The translations under genes were made by a program, and so were the position numbers. DNA of 64,000 nt from Vespula vulgaris. Lineage: Eukaryota > Arthropoda > Insecta > Hymenoptera > Vespidae. Position 1 is the stretch's first letter; every line of letters begins with the position of its first letter. Under the pieces are notes generated by a model that was not told the origin of the DNA, did not search any database, and saw only the letters and a list, made by a program, of their open reading frames with translations. Of this stretch, positions 11,367 through 21,135 are shown one piece after another. The stretch lies in assembly GCF_905475345.1 (NCBI RefSeq), contig NC_066591.1, positions 1,251,501 through 1,315,500 of the forward strand, given 5' to 3'.

Positions 11367-11379
11367 GGGTCAAAGGTCA
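11367..11379 (+). promoter_or_regulatory. DR1 site, copy 2
   Basis: GGGTCA-A-AGGTCA matches the classical HNF4 DR1 consensus closely. Confidence 0.55.
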
Positions 11380-11528
11380 CCCGTTAAAATCTTCTTTCGA
11401 GCATCTCGATCTTTGCAAAGATGTTTTCTTTTTTTTCTATAGTGTTCAAAAACTATACTTCAATGAAGTAAATAAGTAATAATCGATGGTTGAATAGAAA
11501 CGCGAGAAAGAGAGAAACGTGAGAAAGA

Positions 11529-11541
11529 AGGTCAAAGGTCA
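11529..11541 (+). promoter_or_regulatory. DR1 site, copy 3
   Basis: AGGTCA-A-AGGTCA is perfect. Copies 4 (11674-11686, ATGTCA-A-AGGTCA) and 5 (11821-11833, GGGTCA-A-ATGTCA) each retain one good half-site. A further decayed one lies at 12129-12141, outside the array. Confidence 0.55.
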
Positions 11542-12137
11542 CACGTTAAAATCTTCTTTCGAGTATCTCGATCTTTGCAAAGATGTTTTTTTTTTTTTCT
11601 ATAGTATTCAAAAACTATACTTCAATGAAGTAAATAAGTAATAATCGATCGTTGAATAAAAATGCGAGAAAGGATGTCAAAGGTCACCCGTTAAAATCTT
11701 CTTTCGAATATCTCGATCTTTGCAAAGATGTTTTCTTTTTTTTTTCTATAGTGTTCAAAAACTATACTTCAATGAAGTAAATAAGTAATAATCGATCGTT
11801 GAATAGAAACGCTAGAAAGAGGGTCAAATGTCAGTCGTTAAAATCTTCTTTCGAGTATTTCGGTCTCTATAGAGATTTCTTTTTTCTTTTCTTTTTCTTC
11901 TACGGTGTTCAAAAATTATACTTCAATGAAATAAATAAATAATCTATCATTGAGTAATAAAAACGATTTTATTTTATTCTCGATATTGGGATTGTCCAAT
12001 AGATTTATCTAATTTTTTGGTCGCTTTTTTTTTTTCTTTTTGACAACCACGATTACGAAAGAATAAGATCTGTTTAAAAAAAACCGTGAAAGGTCGCATC
12101 CCATTGATGTATTCGATAAATAAGTACAAGGTCAAAG

Positions 12138-12222
12138 GCGAAACGAAACGTAACGTAACGAAACGTAACGTAACGTAACGAAACGAAACGAAATGAAACG
12201 AGATGAAATGAAATGAAATGAA
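12138..12222. repeat. Pentameric AACGA/AACGT/AATGA array
   Basis: Five-base units AACGA and AACGT alternate, then grade into AATGA. The unit is not the insect telomere repeat TTAGG. Confidence 0.9.
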
Positions 12223-12536
12223 CCGAACAGGGAGAATATCAGATCGTATCACGTTTTCGGTTTGTTTGCCTTTACCCCTGAGATAATTGATTCTCCGGCA
12301 ATCTTTTTTAAGAGAGGACTTTGAAAACGATCAATCACCCGAGAGCTTGGAGGCCTCCAATTTCTTTTCTCTCTTTCTCTCTCTATTTCTCTTTTTTTTT
12401 TTTTTTTTTTTACCAATCACTACAAAGTCTTAGTATTAATCGGTTAACGAAGAGCTTCGACAACGATAAACCACGAGTTAATAGTTATAATTACAGATAT
12501 TTAATTATTAAGCGCAGCTAAGCCTATCCAGAAGTT

Positions 12537-12950
12537 AGTTAAACATTGTTTCAAATATTTTCCAAAACTAATTTCTTCGATTTTTCCATCGAAAATTGTA
12601 AACATTGTTTAGAAAAACAGTATTTAGTTGAACGTTGTTTGAAATATTTGTAAAAAAGAATTTCTTTTCCTCGATTTTTCCATCGAAAATTTGAAACATT
12701 CTTTAAGAAAATTAATGTTTAGTTAAACGTCCTTTCAAATATTTTCCAAAACTAATTTCTTCGATTTTTCCATCGAAAATTGTAAACATTGTTTAGTAAA
12801 ACAGTATTTAGTTGAACGTTGTTTGAAATATTTGTAGAAAAGAATTTCTTTTCCTCGATTTTTCTATTGCTTAAGAAAATGAATGTTTAGTTAAACATTT
12901 TCAAAAAGAATCTCATGGATTTTCTCATCGAAAATGTTCACTTTGAAGAA
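12537..12950. repeat. Higher-order minisatellite, 184-bp period of two subunits
   Basis: An A-type subunit (AGTTAAAC..) starts at 12537 and 12721. A B-type subunit (AGTTGAACG..) starts at 12626 and 12810. A shortened A-type starts at 12889. The first two A-B pairs repeat with an exact period of 184. Most subunits contain the dyad TTCGAT-TTTTCC-ATCGAA or its core. Confidence 0.92.
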
Positions 12951-13145
12951 GTAATATTTCGTAGATAAGGAAAATGCAAGGCACGTTGTTGTCGTTAACG
13001 TTGCTAAGATAAGTAGGTATAGCTAGGTATATAAATCATGGCTCGTTAGTAAGCTCCTTTGATGTCCGTTATTACTTTAACTTCCGTTTACAACGAAAGC
13101 ATCTAAGAGATCGGATCGTGAAAGTATCAATGATCGGTGATTATA
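12951..13145. promoter_or_regulatory. Candidate island, weak
   Basis: This unique block contains TAAGATAAG (GATA-type) and CCTTTGATGT (TCF/Pangolin-type) words. Support is motif presence only. Confidence 0.25.
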
Positions 13146-13309
13146 GAAAATTTCTTTCTCTCTCTTTCTCTCTATAGTTTCCAGACGATGAGAAAATTCG
13201 AAAAAGGTAGCTGGAGTTTAGTATTCTAGCGTTAGAGAATCTAACAGTTCTAACATATCCTAACACCGTTCTAACGCCGTATTCCGATGACTAAATAGAT
13301 ACCTGAAGA

Positions 13310-13310
13310 T

Positions 13311-13348
<38 letters not shown>

Positions 13349-13349
13349 G
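13310..13349. repeat. (GA)n microsatellite
   Basis: About twenty GA units carry one AAA interruption. Confidence 0.93.
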
Positions 13350-13560
13350 AAGGAAATGGCAGTATTTCCAAGCGAGAAGTTACACGGACAAGGCAGATGT
13401 TCAAATTGTTATTTTACTCGTGGTACAGCATAGGATAGAAGACACCCATCAATTTGCATCTCATCGAGACGTCATCACCAGATCGAGGAGAACGATGATC
13501 GACGTCGATCGACCGGAATCGCATCTTCTACCTTTTAGAAAACCGTTTTGACCACAAGCG
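13350..13560. promoter_or_regulatory. Candidate island with POU octamer
   Basis: ATTTGCAT (13452-13459) is the exact reverse complement of the POU octamer ATGCAAAT. It is followed by GACGTCATCACC and GATCGACGTCGATC. The block is non-repetitive and sits between GA and CT arrays. Confidence 0.35.
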
Positions 13561-13567
13561 TGCATAC

Positions 13568-13759
13568 GTCTCTCTCTTTCTCTCTTTCTCTCTCTATCTC
13601 TATCTTTATCTATCTATCTATCTATTTATCTTTTTATTTCTTGATTTTCTCCATTCAGTTTTGTTGCAAGTCGTATCAAACGCGAAAGTAAGTACATAGT
13701 GTCTCAAGAGCGTACTTGGATATTTACGTGTATTTTTCTTGTCAATGTAAGAAAAAGAG

Positions 13760-13794
<35 letters not shown>

Positions 13795-13795
13795 G
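13568..13795. repeat. CT/TATC and GATA microsatellites
   Basis: A CT-TATC compound array (13568-13630) faces a GATA array (13760-13794), which is complementary to its TATC part. Confidence 0.9.
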
Positions 13796-13879
13796 AAAGA
13801 GAGAGAAAGAGAAGATAGTTATGTAAGTGTGGATCGATAAAGTCTCGTTGAAAGTTGCGAAGGTGCGAATTGATGTTTC

Positions 13880-14010
13880 CTTCTTTTTTTTTTCTTTCTT
13901 TCTTTCTTCTTCTTCTTCTTCTTCTTGTTCTTTTTGCCTTATATCTCTTTCTCTTTTTCTTTGTCCTTCTCTCTTTCTCTTTCTTCATCTACCATCTTCT
14001 TTATTCAGCT
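13880..14010. repeat. T-rich and TTC tract
   Basis: Pyrimidine-rich TTTC and TTC units end in CTTCTTTATTCAG, which looks like a splice acceptor next to the following block. Confidence 0.8.
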
Positions 14011-14335
14011 GCAGGTAATCTTCACTTGCGGTTTCGAACAGCCGATCGAGCTCTCGTACGTTCTCGTAGGCGCATGATCTTGTTGGTTTAGCGATATTAT
14101 CGATAATTCGACAATCGAAGGACGCGGACGATCACGGGTGTTCTCCACCGTCGATCGAGAACTCGGCAACCATTAAACCACGTGTACCCATTACGTAGCC
14201 ATGGCTTTGCTTCGTTTCGAACCTTCTTCGATCCTTCTTCAAGTTGTACTTACATAAGATCGTGTCGGAGTACGTTCGAAGGTCGAACCGTAGGATCGAT
14301 CGATCCGATCGATCCGTTCGATCGATCGTGAAAAG
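14011..14335. promoter_or_regulatory. Candidate cis-regulatory island
   Basis: CpG-rich unique sequence contains an E-box CACGTG in CATTAAACCACGTGTACC (about 14173-14190), CATTACG and the 14-bp palindrome GGATCGATCGATCC (14293-14306). After the acceptor-like site before it, a plus frame is open for 22 codons and then stops, so an exon is possible but unlikely. Confidence 0.35.
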
Positions 14336-14770
14336 AACATTTTTTTTTATATTTGTATATGTCGTGTGTATATATATATATATGTATGTATATAATTTAA
14401 TATAAATGTTTATAAACGTCTCTATTCGATCGTCTCTAATATCAAATAATTTCTATTCGTCTAAAGAACGAAAGGATACTTAGAAAAAAATTAATCAATA
14501 AATACGAAAGTAAAAGTAAAATAAAAGGAAATGAGGAAAAGGAACTAAACGAAACGACACTTTCGACACAACGAAAAAGCAAGAAGAAAGAAAATCTTTG
14601 TTTTTTGTTTTTCATCGAAAGTCGAAATTGTTTATAAAAAAAAAATAAAAGGAAATAAAAATATATATAGAGTTAAAAAAGAAGATAGAAGAAAAAGGGA
14701 AAGGACAGAAAGAAAGAGGAATGGGATACGGGATAAGGGATAAAATCAACTTCGATCTCGATCGTTTAAA
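14336..14770. other. AT-rich and A-rich spacer
   Basis: AT-rich and A-rich sequence with a short TA array. No gene signal is seen. Confidence 0.7.
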
Positions 14771-15090
14771 ATAAACAGGAGCCCCATAGACCCAACGCGA
14801 ATGCGGTGAGTTCTTTCTTTCGATTGGTTAAACCGCAGACTCTGAGCTTCGTATTCCTTCGTATTCCTTAACGAGAGTAGCGTATCCTATGGCTCGGTGC
14901 TCGGTGAAGCGAGCTCAGCGATCCAATTTGTCGTCGATTTCTTTGTCGGAACTCGACTCGACCGCATCCATAACTGCTCTCTATAAAATTCGTCTTTTGA
15001 TCTCGTCCCCAAAAGAATCGATGGACATCACTGTTTCCCATCAATTTCTCATCAAACGATATCGAAACGAGAAACTTAAGTATTTGTAAT
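14771..15090 (+). other. Unique block with a 66-codon open frame
   Basis: This non-repetitive block contains an inverted CCAAT and AAACCGCAG (Runt-like). The plus frame 14889-15089 begins MARCSVKRAQRSNLSS and ends NEKLKYL. It has mixed composition, no domain I recognise and a weak start context. An overlapping minus frame is equally open, so coding status is doubtful. Confidence 0.25.
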
Positions 15091-15300
15091 CGTATCGCGT
15101 AATCAATAATCATTAATGTAAATTCAATTTGGTTTAAATATTAAATTAATATTCGATATTAATTATTTAACTCAAATATTACAAAAGTAAGATTATAAAG
15201 AATATGTAATAATTAATAATATATATCAATATTATTAATATATAATAATATATAATTTTTTTGTAATATTAAAAAGAGAGAGAGAAGAAGAAAAAAGAAT

Positions 15301-15627
15301 AAGAAAAGGACTCGTAAAAGAAAATGAAGCTAGAGAGTTGCATGGGGTTTGAAAGAAAAAATATATGTTACGATATACTTTTCGTATTATAGAGAATACT
15401 TCTTTTCTTGATTCATCGTTGTGATAACAAGATTATCTTAGAGATGGCGGATGAGGAGAGACAGAGACAAAGAGAGAGTATAGGTAGGACGAAGAAGTTA
15501 TTTTTTGAGATCATTTGCTTATCTTTTTTTTATTGTCGATGAAAGGATCGTAATCGACGCGATCTCAAAAGCATATTATCCTTCGAACGTAGATATAAAA
15601 TGAATTCTCGATAGAAAATAAAAAAAA

Positions 15628-15705
<78 letters not shown>

Positions 15706-16260
15706 ACGATCGATGGGGTTGAACAAAAAAAAAAAGAAAACCAAAGAACCCAGAAAAGAAAATGAAAGTCGAGTTTCGTATGTGGAATTTGAAAAGAAGA
15801 TAAAAGTAGAAAAGAAAAGAACGAAATGAAAAAAGATTTCGATAGTTCTTCGTATTATAGAGAGTACATTTTTTTCTCTCTCATCATCGTGGTAACATGA
15901 ATATCGTGAAGATAGATAGAGCAGGGAGTAAGAGGGGGAAGAGGGGTAAGCGGATGGGCGGAGAAGTCATAGTTTTGAGGTCAGTCTTTTTCCTGTCGAT
16001 GAAAGGATGAAGATCGACGCGATCTCTAAAGTAAGTAAGTTCTCTTTCTCTTTCTCTCTTTCTCTCTCGAAAGATGATCGAGGGAGGATTGGGAAGTGGG
16101 TGGTGGGGATAAGTAAAAAAAAAAATGTAATGTAAAAAAGGAAGAAGAGAGAAAAAAAATTGTAAAGAGAAGAATGAAAGAGGAAAGAAAGATAGATCGA
16201 GAGAGATGGAGATACTTTTTTTTTTTATCTTCGTCTCATGACTTCGTAACAACGTGTCGA
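15301..16260. repeat. Diverged tandem duplication, period about 460 bp, with (TA)(GA) insert
   Basis: TGTCGATGAAAGGAT..ATCGACGCGATCTC lies at 15534 and 15994. TTCGTATTATAGAGA.TAC precedes both copies. A third decayed piece extends to about 16250. A (TA)n(GA)n array (15643-15705) sits in the first copy. Confidence 0.85.
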
Positions 16261-16274
16261 GGAGGGCGTATAGA

Positions 16275-16343
16275 TTAACCAATCAAACGGATGTTGCCAC
16301 CGCACAATAGCCAGCTTAATGAGTGTTAGCCCGATCCCTTATC
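16275..16343. promoter_or_regulatory. Candidate island next to hairpin
   Basis: Unique sequence with CACAATAG (Sox-like) and GCTTAATGAGTG (homeodomain/NK-like) words. Support is weak. Confidence 0.25.
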
Positions 16344-16380
16344 GATCGAGAGATCGGATCCACGATCCGATCACTCGATC
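16344..16380. repeat. Near-perfect 37-bp inverted repeat
   Basis: GATCGAG-A-GATCGGATC, the loop CAC, then GATCCGATC-A-CTCGATC give a 16-bp stem with one A/A mismatch and a 3-nt loop. It immediately precedes a pentamer array. Confidence 0.93.
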
Positions 16381-16496
16381 TCTTCTCTTCTCTTCTCTTC
16401 TCTTCTCTCCTCTCCTCTCTTCACTTCATTTCATCTCATCTCTTCTCTTCTCTTCTCTTCTGTTCTGTTCTGTTCTGTTCTGTTCTGTTCTGTTCT
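16379..16496. repeat. (TTCTC)n and (TTCTG)n pentamer arrays
   Basis: TTCTC units (16379-16408 and 16440-16459) are followed by about seven TTCTG units (16458-16494). A single change at unit position five distinguishes the blocks. Confidence 0.95.
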
Positions 16497-16499
16497 TTT

Positions 16500-16640
16500 C
16501 TCTCCTCTACCCTTCTATCTGTCTCACAGCATCCAACTTTATCGGTCCGCATTTAGACGTTCGCTCCTCTTGGTCGTCCTTTCGAAAATAACAATAGTCT
16601 GGTAGCAGGACCCCACGATATCTATATTTTCAACGCGCTG
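16500..16640. other. Unique block after acceptor-like site
   Basis: CTTCTATCTGTCTCACAG (ending about 16529) is a good splice-acceptor look-alike, followed by unique sequence with AACAATAG (Sox-like). No long frame supports an exon. Confidence 0.25.
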
Positions 16641-16738
16641 CCTGCCCTTTTGTATCTCTCGGTGGCAGAAAAAAAAAGAAAAAGAAAAGAAGAAGAAGAA
16701 GAAGAAGTATGTAAGTATATTATGTATAGAGGTAGTCG

Positions 16739-16780
16739 ATCGATCGAAGGATCGATCGATCGATCGATCCTTCGATCGAT
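16739..16780. repeat. Perfect 42-bp palindrome
   Basis: ATCGATCGAAGG, then repeated ATCG, then CCTTCGATCGAT read identically on both strands over 42 bp. The AAGG/CCTT arms show that it is more than a plain ATCG repeat. Confidence 0.97.
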
Positions 16781-16892
16781 AATGACGTTCTCAGATCTCT
16801 CTAATGAGAAGGGTGAACGTGTGCGGGTAAAATAAAAATGGTAGTAGCTCTAACGAAAATTGGTAAGTTCCGATGATTGCTTTAATGATCTA

Positions 16893-16895
<3 letters not shown>

Positions 16896-16949
<54 letters not shown>
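16896..16949. repeat. (TA)n microsatellite
   Basis: About 27 uninterrupted TA units are seen. Confidence 0.97.
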
Positions 16950-16951
<2 letters not shown>

Positions 16952-16974
16952 TTTTTTTTTTAATCGAGAAGGGT

Positions 16975-17109
16975 AGATGGAGATACTAATGATCGAATTA
17001 ATGTCCGACACCATTTTTCATTTATATCTAAATTTTTATATCAATGATTAATCTAAATGAGATAATTATGTAGGATACCAAGTTGTGAAACACTGTCTGA
17101 TCACGAAGA

Positions 17110-17176
<67 letters not shown>

Positions 17177-17362
17177 CTCTCTCTCTATCTCTCCTTTTTC
17201 TTCTTTCTTCGGATAGATACTAATTATCGGATTAATGCTCGACATTTTTTTTCCTTTGTAAATTACTAAGAATGAATAGTAAAAATAAGATAACTAGATT
17301 TTTATAGGATATCAAATTGGGAAATCACTGGTCCTCTCAAGTAGAGAATCCTAATTTCTTTT

Positions 17363-17403
<41 letters not shown>

Positions 17404-17576
17404 CATCTATCTCTTTTTTCAGATAGAAACAAACTAATTATCCATTCAATGTCCCACATATTTTTCATTTATAAATTATTATAAGAATGAATAGCGAAAA
17501 TAAGATAACTAGATTTTTATAGGATATCAAGTTGGGAAACACTGTCTTTTCAAGGAGACTATCCAAATTTCTTTAT

Positions 17577-17613
<37 letters not shown>

Positions 17614-17625
17614 TCTTCTTTTCTT
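16975..17625. repeat. Minisatellite of three units (210-234 bp), each ending in a CT array
   Basis: AGATAC.AA.TATC..TTAATG.CCGACA recurs at 16981, 17215 and 17425. GATATCAA.TTGGGAAA.CACTG precedes a CT array in each unit (17110-17195, 17368-17400, 17581-17611). The CT arrays differ in length and purity, so the microsatellite seems to have been carried by the duplication. Confidence 0.92.
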
Positions 17626-17756
17626 AACGCAAAAAGTTTGATTTAATTAACTATTTGTAAGAGTCGGCGTCCGTTGGAGGTCTCGAGTTTAAATTAATCC
17701 GAGGTTTTCTTACACCTCTCGAAAGATTCAAGAAAGGAAAGAAGAAGAATGCAGAA

Positions 17757-17820
17757 AGAGAGAAAGAGATATATATATATACATATATATAGAGATAGAG
17801 AGAGAGAGAGAGAGAGAGAA
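17757..17820. repeat. GA/TA compound microsatellite
   Basis: GA units flank a short TA array on both sides. Confidence 0.9.
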
Positions 17821-17834
17821 AAGAAAAGATACAT

Positions 17835-18130
17835 CGAGCTCATCCCATCCCATTCGATGATTCGGCGTAATGGGGTAGCTCCGTAGGGGGCGTGGCTACA
17901 GCTAATGACATCATCGTGACGTAATCGTTTCCTTTCAGTCATTGTGTACCAAGACACGGTAAGAACAACGCCGTGAAAACGAGATCACAATGGTCGCCGA
18001 CCTGGCTCGATATCCAACTTATATTTCTCTCTTTCTCTCTCTCTCTCTCTATCTCAACACTCTTTCCATGGAGATCCGATCGCGATCGATGATCCACGAT
18101 AAATCGATACCCGTGAGATATCTCTTCGGG
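17835..18130. promoter_or_regulatory. Candidate cis-regulatory island with CRE-like site
   Basis: The block contains TGACGTAA (17917-17924), GGGGGCGTGGC (GC box-like) and CATCGTGACG. The GC-balanced sequence continues past a CT run to 18130. Confidence 0.4.
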
Positions 18131-18915
18131 TAGAACGAATTCTTAACGCTGTTCGTTCGTATCTTTGCGAATTTTAAATCTTCCTTTTTCTTCCATTATT
18201 TTTCTTTTTTGTTTCCTTTAAATGTTCGGATATCTTCATGATATTCGTTCCATAATTTTTTTCGATATATAGTTTCAATATCGTATAACATTTAATCATA
18301 TATTTTTTTTCTCTTTTTTCTCTACTCTTTTGTCGATTGTCTTGTTTGTTATGGAAGAAAGAAAAGAGATCAAAAAAAAAAAAAAGAAAAAGAAGGAAGA
18401 AAAAATTAGTTCTCTTTTGTTAATATCTAAAAATATATTACACGCTTCTAATGTTACAGATAATATGTTATATCCGATATGTTATAGTAACGACGTATCC
18501 TATTGTTAGATTAATTACTTGAAAACTTGTTTAAATGGGTTATATCTCTATCTATTTACGTTTGCTATCTTTTCTAATCCGTTGTAATAAAAAATTATTA
18601 GAGAAATAATCGAACGATGATTATTCGTCGATAGATTTAAATATCACGATAGAATCTTGGCTAAAGAGTTTTTGTAAATAATAACAAAGAAAACTTACTT
18701 AATTACTTACTCGCTTATACTTTCACTAACACACACACACACATGGACACGTACACACGCACGTACAAACATCTCCATACATACTTACCTAGAAATTATC
18801 CCATGAGAAAAATTTCGCACGAGTTTAAATCGCAATCATTAACCACGATAAACCGTTCTAAATAATCCGAAACTAATAAAGATAAAAACGGAGATCGATA
18901 CGTTTTTCGAGCCGT
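18131..18915. other. AT-rich spacer
   Basis: T-rich (18180-18330) and A-rich (18355-18405) tracts and a short CA array (18728-18743) are present. No gene is seen. Confidence 0.7.
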
Positions 18916-18950
18916 TCTATCACTTAACTCATATCACAAGGTACAAAATA

Positions 18951-19113
18951 AGTGAGTAAGTAAGTAAGTAAGTAAGTAAGCAAGTAAGTAAATGTAACGT
19001 TCAACCGAGTTGAGATAAAAGTAACACGATAAGGTCCGTTCGTGTAAAGACTAGTAGAAGAACGGGATGCAGTTACGTTCTTTGCAAAAGAAACAAAGAT
19101 GGAAAGAGAAAGA

Positions 19114-19148
<35 letters not shown>
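18951..19148. repeat. (AAGT)n and (GA)n microsatellites
   Basis: AAGT units (18951-18992) and GA units (19112-19148) flank about 115 bp of unique sequence. Confidence 0.9.
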
Positions 19149-19149
<1 letters not shown>

Positions 19150-19174
19150 AAAAGACAGATAGACAGAAAGAAAG

Positions 19175-19500
19175 GTAGAGTAGCAGCTCGTTGATAATTA
19201 TTCGTAGCTATGGTTAAACCGTATGTAATTTCGAGAGTCGGTAGCTGGCAATCGATCATTCTGGATCGGATACGGGCTGCTACATACGAGACAGTGGCCC
19301 GGAGGATATAGCTGAGTCTTTTTCCTCTGTTGAAAGAGTAAAAGAGAAAGATAGATAGATAGATAGATAAAGAGAGAGGGAGAAAGAGAGAAAGGAGGTG
19401 GAGTTACGGCGAAACCGAAGATAACTTCTCGGCATGGGGTAGTCGTAATTATCGAGACACGAACGGTCAATGACCTCTTCAAGAGAAGCGTTTTCTACTC
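19175..19500. promoter_or_regulatory. Candidate island containing a 12-bp long-range inverted repeat
   Basis: GTAGCAGCTCGT (19180-19191) pairs with ACGGGCTGCTAC (19272-19283) with one G-T pair across an 80-nt interval. TAATTATTCG and GTTAAACC words lie between. A GATA/GA run interrupts the block at 19338-19395. Confidence 0.3.
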
Positions 19501-20233
19501 ATCTTGCTGCATCATCCTTGCTGTATCCTACTATACGCGACCGACTCCGAAAGGAATTCCGATATGCCTACTATACTTCATTCGAATCCAATCGCATCCA
19601 ATTTCAATCTACTTTCAACTCTTATGTTACTTAGAGTTTATTATAAGCTTTCCGGGTAAATTAAAAATTTTGAAATTATCTTGTAAAATGTGCGATTATT
19701 TTTTTTCTATATATATATATATGTAAGAAATTATTATAATTATATTATATATTTCTTTTAAAAGTAAAGAAAATATTTCCATCGTCCTTTTTCTTTCTTT
19801 TTTTTTTTTTCTTTGTCTTCTTTTATCATGAAACACGTAGTTTGAGTTTTACATAGTTCGAGAGAAAGAGAAAGCATTATTTTCTGTAAATACAATAATA
19901 AAATATCGTTTAAATTAGATATATCGAATACGAGAAGCCATTAAATGATATTAGAAGGGTTTAAGAGATTTCAGGAATAACGATTGTACTCTTGCATGGT
20001 TACAAGGGAAATATTTACGTCATCATTGAAATAACGATTATTTTCTTACGGTATATAGGTATGAAATTCAAAAGGAAAAAGAAAAAAGGAAAAGAAGAAA
20101 AAGAAGATATAATGTTATATACGAAGATACCATCGTTAAAATGTAAAATGGTCGTTCTTGGTTATTCGTTAGAAAGAACTTTACATGTAACTAAGTATGT
20201 ATGTAGATACGTATCTACATATGTATATAGGGT

Positions 20234-20236
<3 letters not shown>
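19501..20236. other. AT-rich spacer
   Basis: AT-rich sequence with T-rich and A-rich tracts. No gene signal is seen. Confidence 0.7.
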
Positions 20237-20278
<42 letters not shown>

Positions 20279-20343
20279 CATTTTCGTGTATACGTCTCAT
20301 ATATTTTCTGATATTAATTAGGTAGGTAGGTAGGTAGGTAGGT
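20237..20343. repeat. (TA)n and (TAGG)n microsatellites
   Basis: About 17 TA units lie at 20237-20271 and six TAGG units at 20319-20343. Confidence 0.94.
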
Positions 20344-20639
20344 ATCCGATCGACGAGGATATTCGATCGCCATTATTTTTATCACTTTAGGGTTAAGCAA
20401 TAATTTTCTGGTTAATTTATTGAAAAATCGATTAACGGGAACGCGCGAAGAGATTTTATTTTACATTATTTTATATCGACAAGATCGTAGGATACAGTAG
20501 GTACTTACTTACATACTCACTTACGCTGGATCGACGAGATTCGAGAAGACGTCGTCGATCGAGTCTTATCGTTGTACGAATCATCGATCGATTTTCGATA
20601 TCATCACGAAAGATCTTAGGTATCTCTTAGGAGGAGTCT

Positions 20640-20752
20640 TTCACGAGTGTTAACGGGTTTCCGGTTTTGTAAAATAATCGTGGACACGGCGCCGCCAATG
20701 AAATCGATCCCTTGTCGATCATCGATCGTCGATCGTCGATCGTCCGTCATCT
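20640..20752. promoter_or_regulatory. Candidate island before GTC array
   Basis: Unique CpG-rich sequence with an inverted CCAAT context (GCCGCCAATG) and tandem ATCGATCGTCG words. Confidence 0.3.
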
Positions 20753-20812
20753 TCGTCGTCGTCGTCGTCGTCGTCGTTATCGTTGTCGTCGTTGTTGTCG
20801 TTGTCGTCGTTG
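20753..20812. repeat. (GTC)n trinucleotide array
   Basis: GTC/GTT units carry one CpG per GTC junction. Translations give Val, Ser or Thr runs. Confidence 0.93.
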
Positions 20813-21000
20813 ACGTGGTTTCACACCGCACGAGAACGGATTTCGCTTAACTGGATTTTCTGCGATAAATCAGTTTAAATAAGCTCACGGTAGATCGAGG
20901 CGTGGTTAATGAAGCGTCGATACGCGGACGTGCCGGTAATCGATAATATCCTTTTGCTTTCCGTGGCAGTTCGCCACGTCAATCCTTTAAACGTTCTGGT
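20813..21000. promoter_or_regulatory. Candidate cis-regulatory island
   Basis: Unique sequence with GGTTAATGAAG, GGTAATCGATAA and the dyad CGTGGC-AGTTC-GCCACG (20962-20978). Confidence 0.35.
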
Positions 21001-21083
21001 ATCAACGAAAAAAGAACAAAAACAAATGTCGGAAAGAAGAAAAAATATATATACCAAAGACGATTGAGAAAATAGAACAAAAG

Positions 21084-21086
<3 letters not shown>

Positions 21087-21131
<45 letters not shown>
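21087..21131. repeat. (TA)n microsatellite
   Basis: About 22 TA units are seen. Confidence 0.96.

Positions 21132-21135
<4 letters not shown>

Larger units (their letters stand above)
11216..11965. repeat. Five-copy minisatellite carrying DR1 sites
   Basis: Units of about 121-162 bp repeat five times. Each carries, in order, two direct AGGTCA-like half-sites spaced by one base, GTTAAAATCTTCTTTCGAG, a 14-bp dyad (ATCTTTGCAAAGAT or variant), a T/C tract, TTCAAAAACTATACTTCAATG and AAGTAAATAAGTAATAATCG. Copies 2-4 are most alike. Copy 1 is shorter and copy 5 most diverged. GGGTGACCTT at 11216-11225 is an inverted half-site just before copy 1. No transposon ends are visible. Confidence 0.95.

Noticed and set aside
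11216..11965. DR1 array as a transposon with terminal inverted repeats
   Set aside because: The inverted half-site occurs only at the left edge. No right end, target duplication or transposase remnant is visible.
12138..12222. Pentamer array as satellite or telomere
   Set aside because: It is short, irregular and not TTAGG.
14011..14078. Terminal exon after CTTCTTTATTCAG
   Set aside because: Only 22 codons before a stop, and the acceptor lies at the end of a T-rich microsatellite that mimics a pyrimidine tract.
15981..15993. TCAGTCTTTTTC resembling the start of miR-14
   Set aside because: Only about 12 bases match what I remember, no complementary arm is nearby and the duplicate copy of this unit lacks it.
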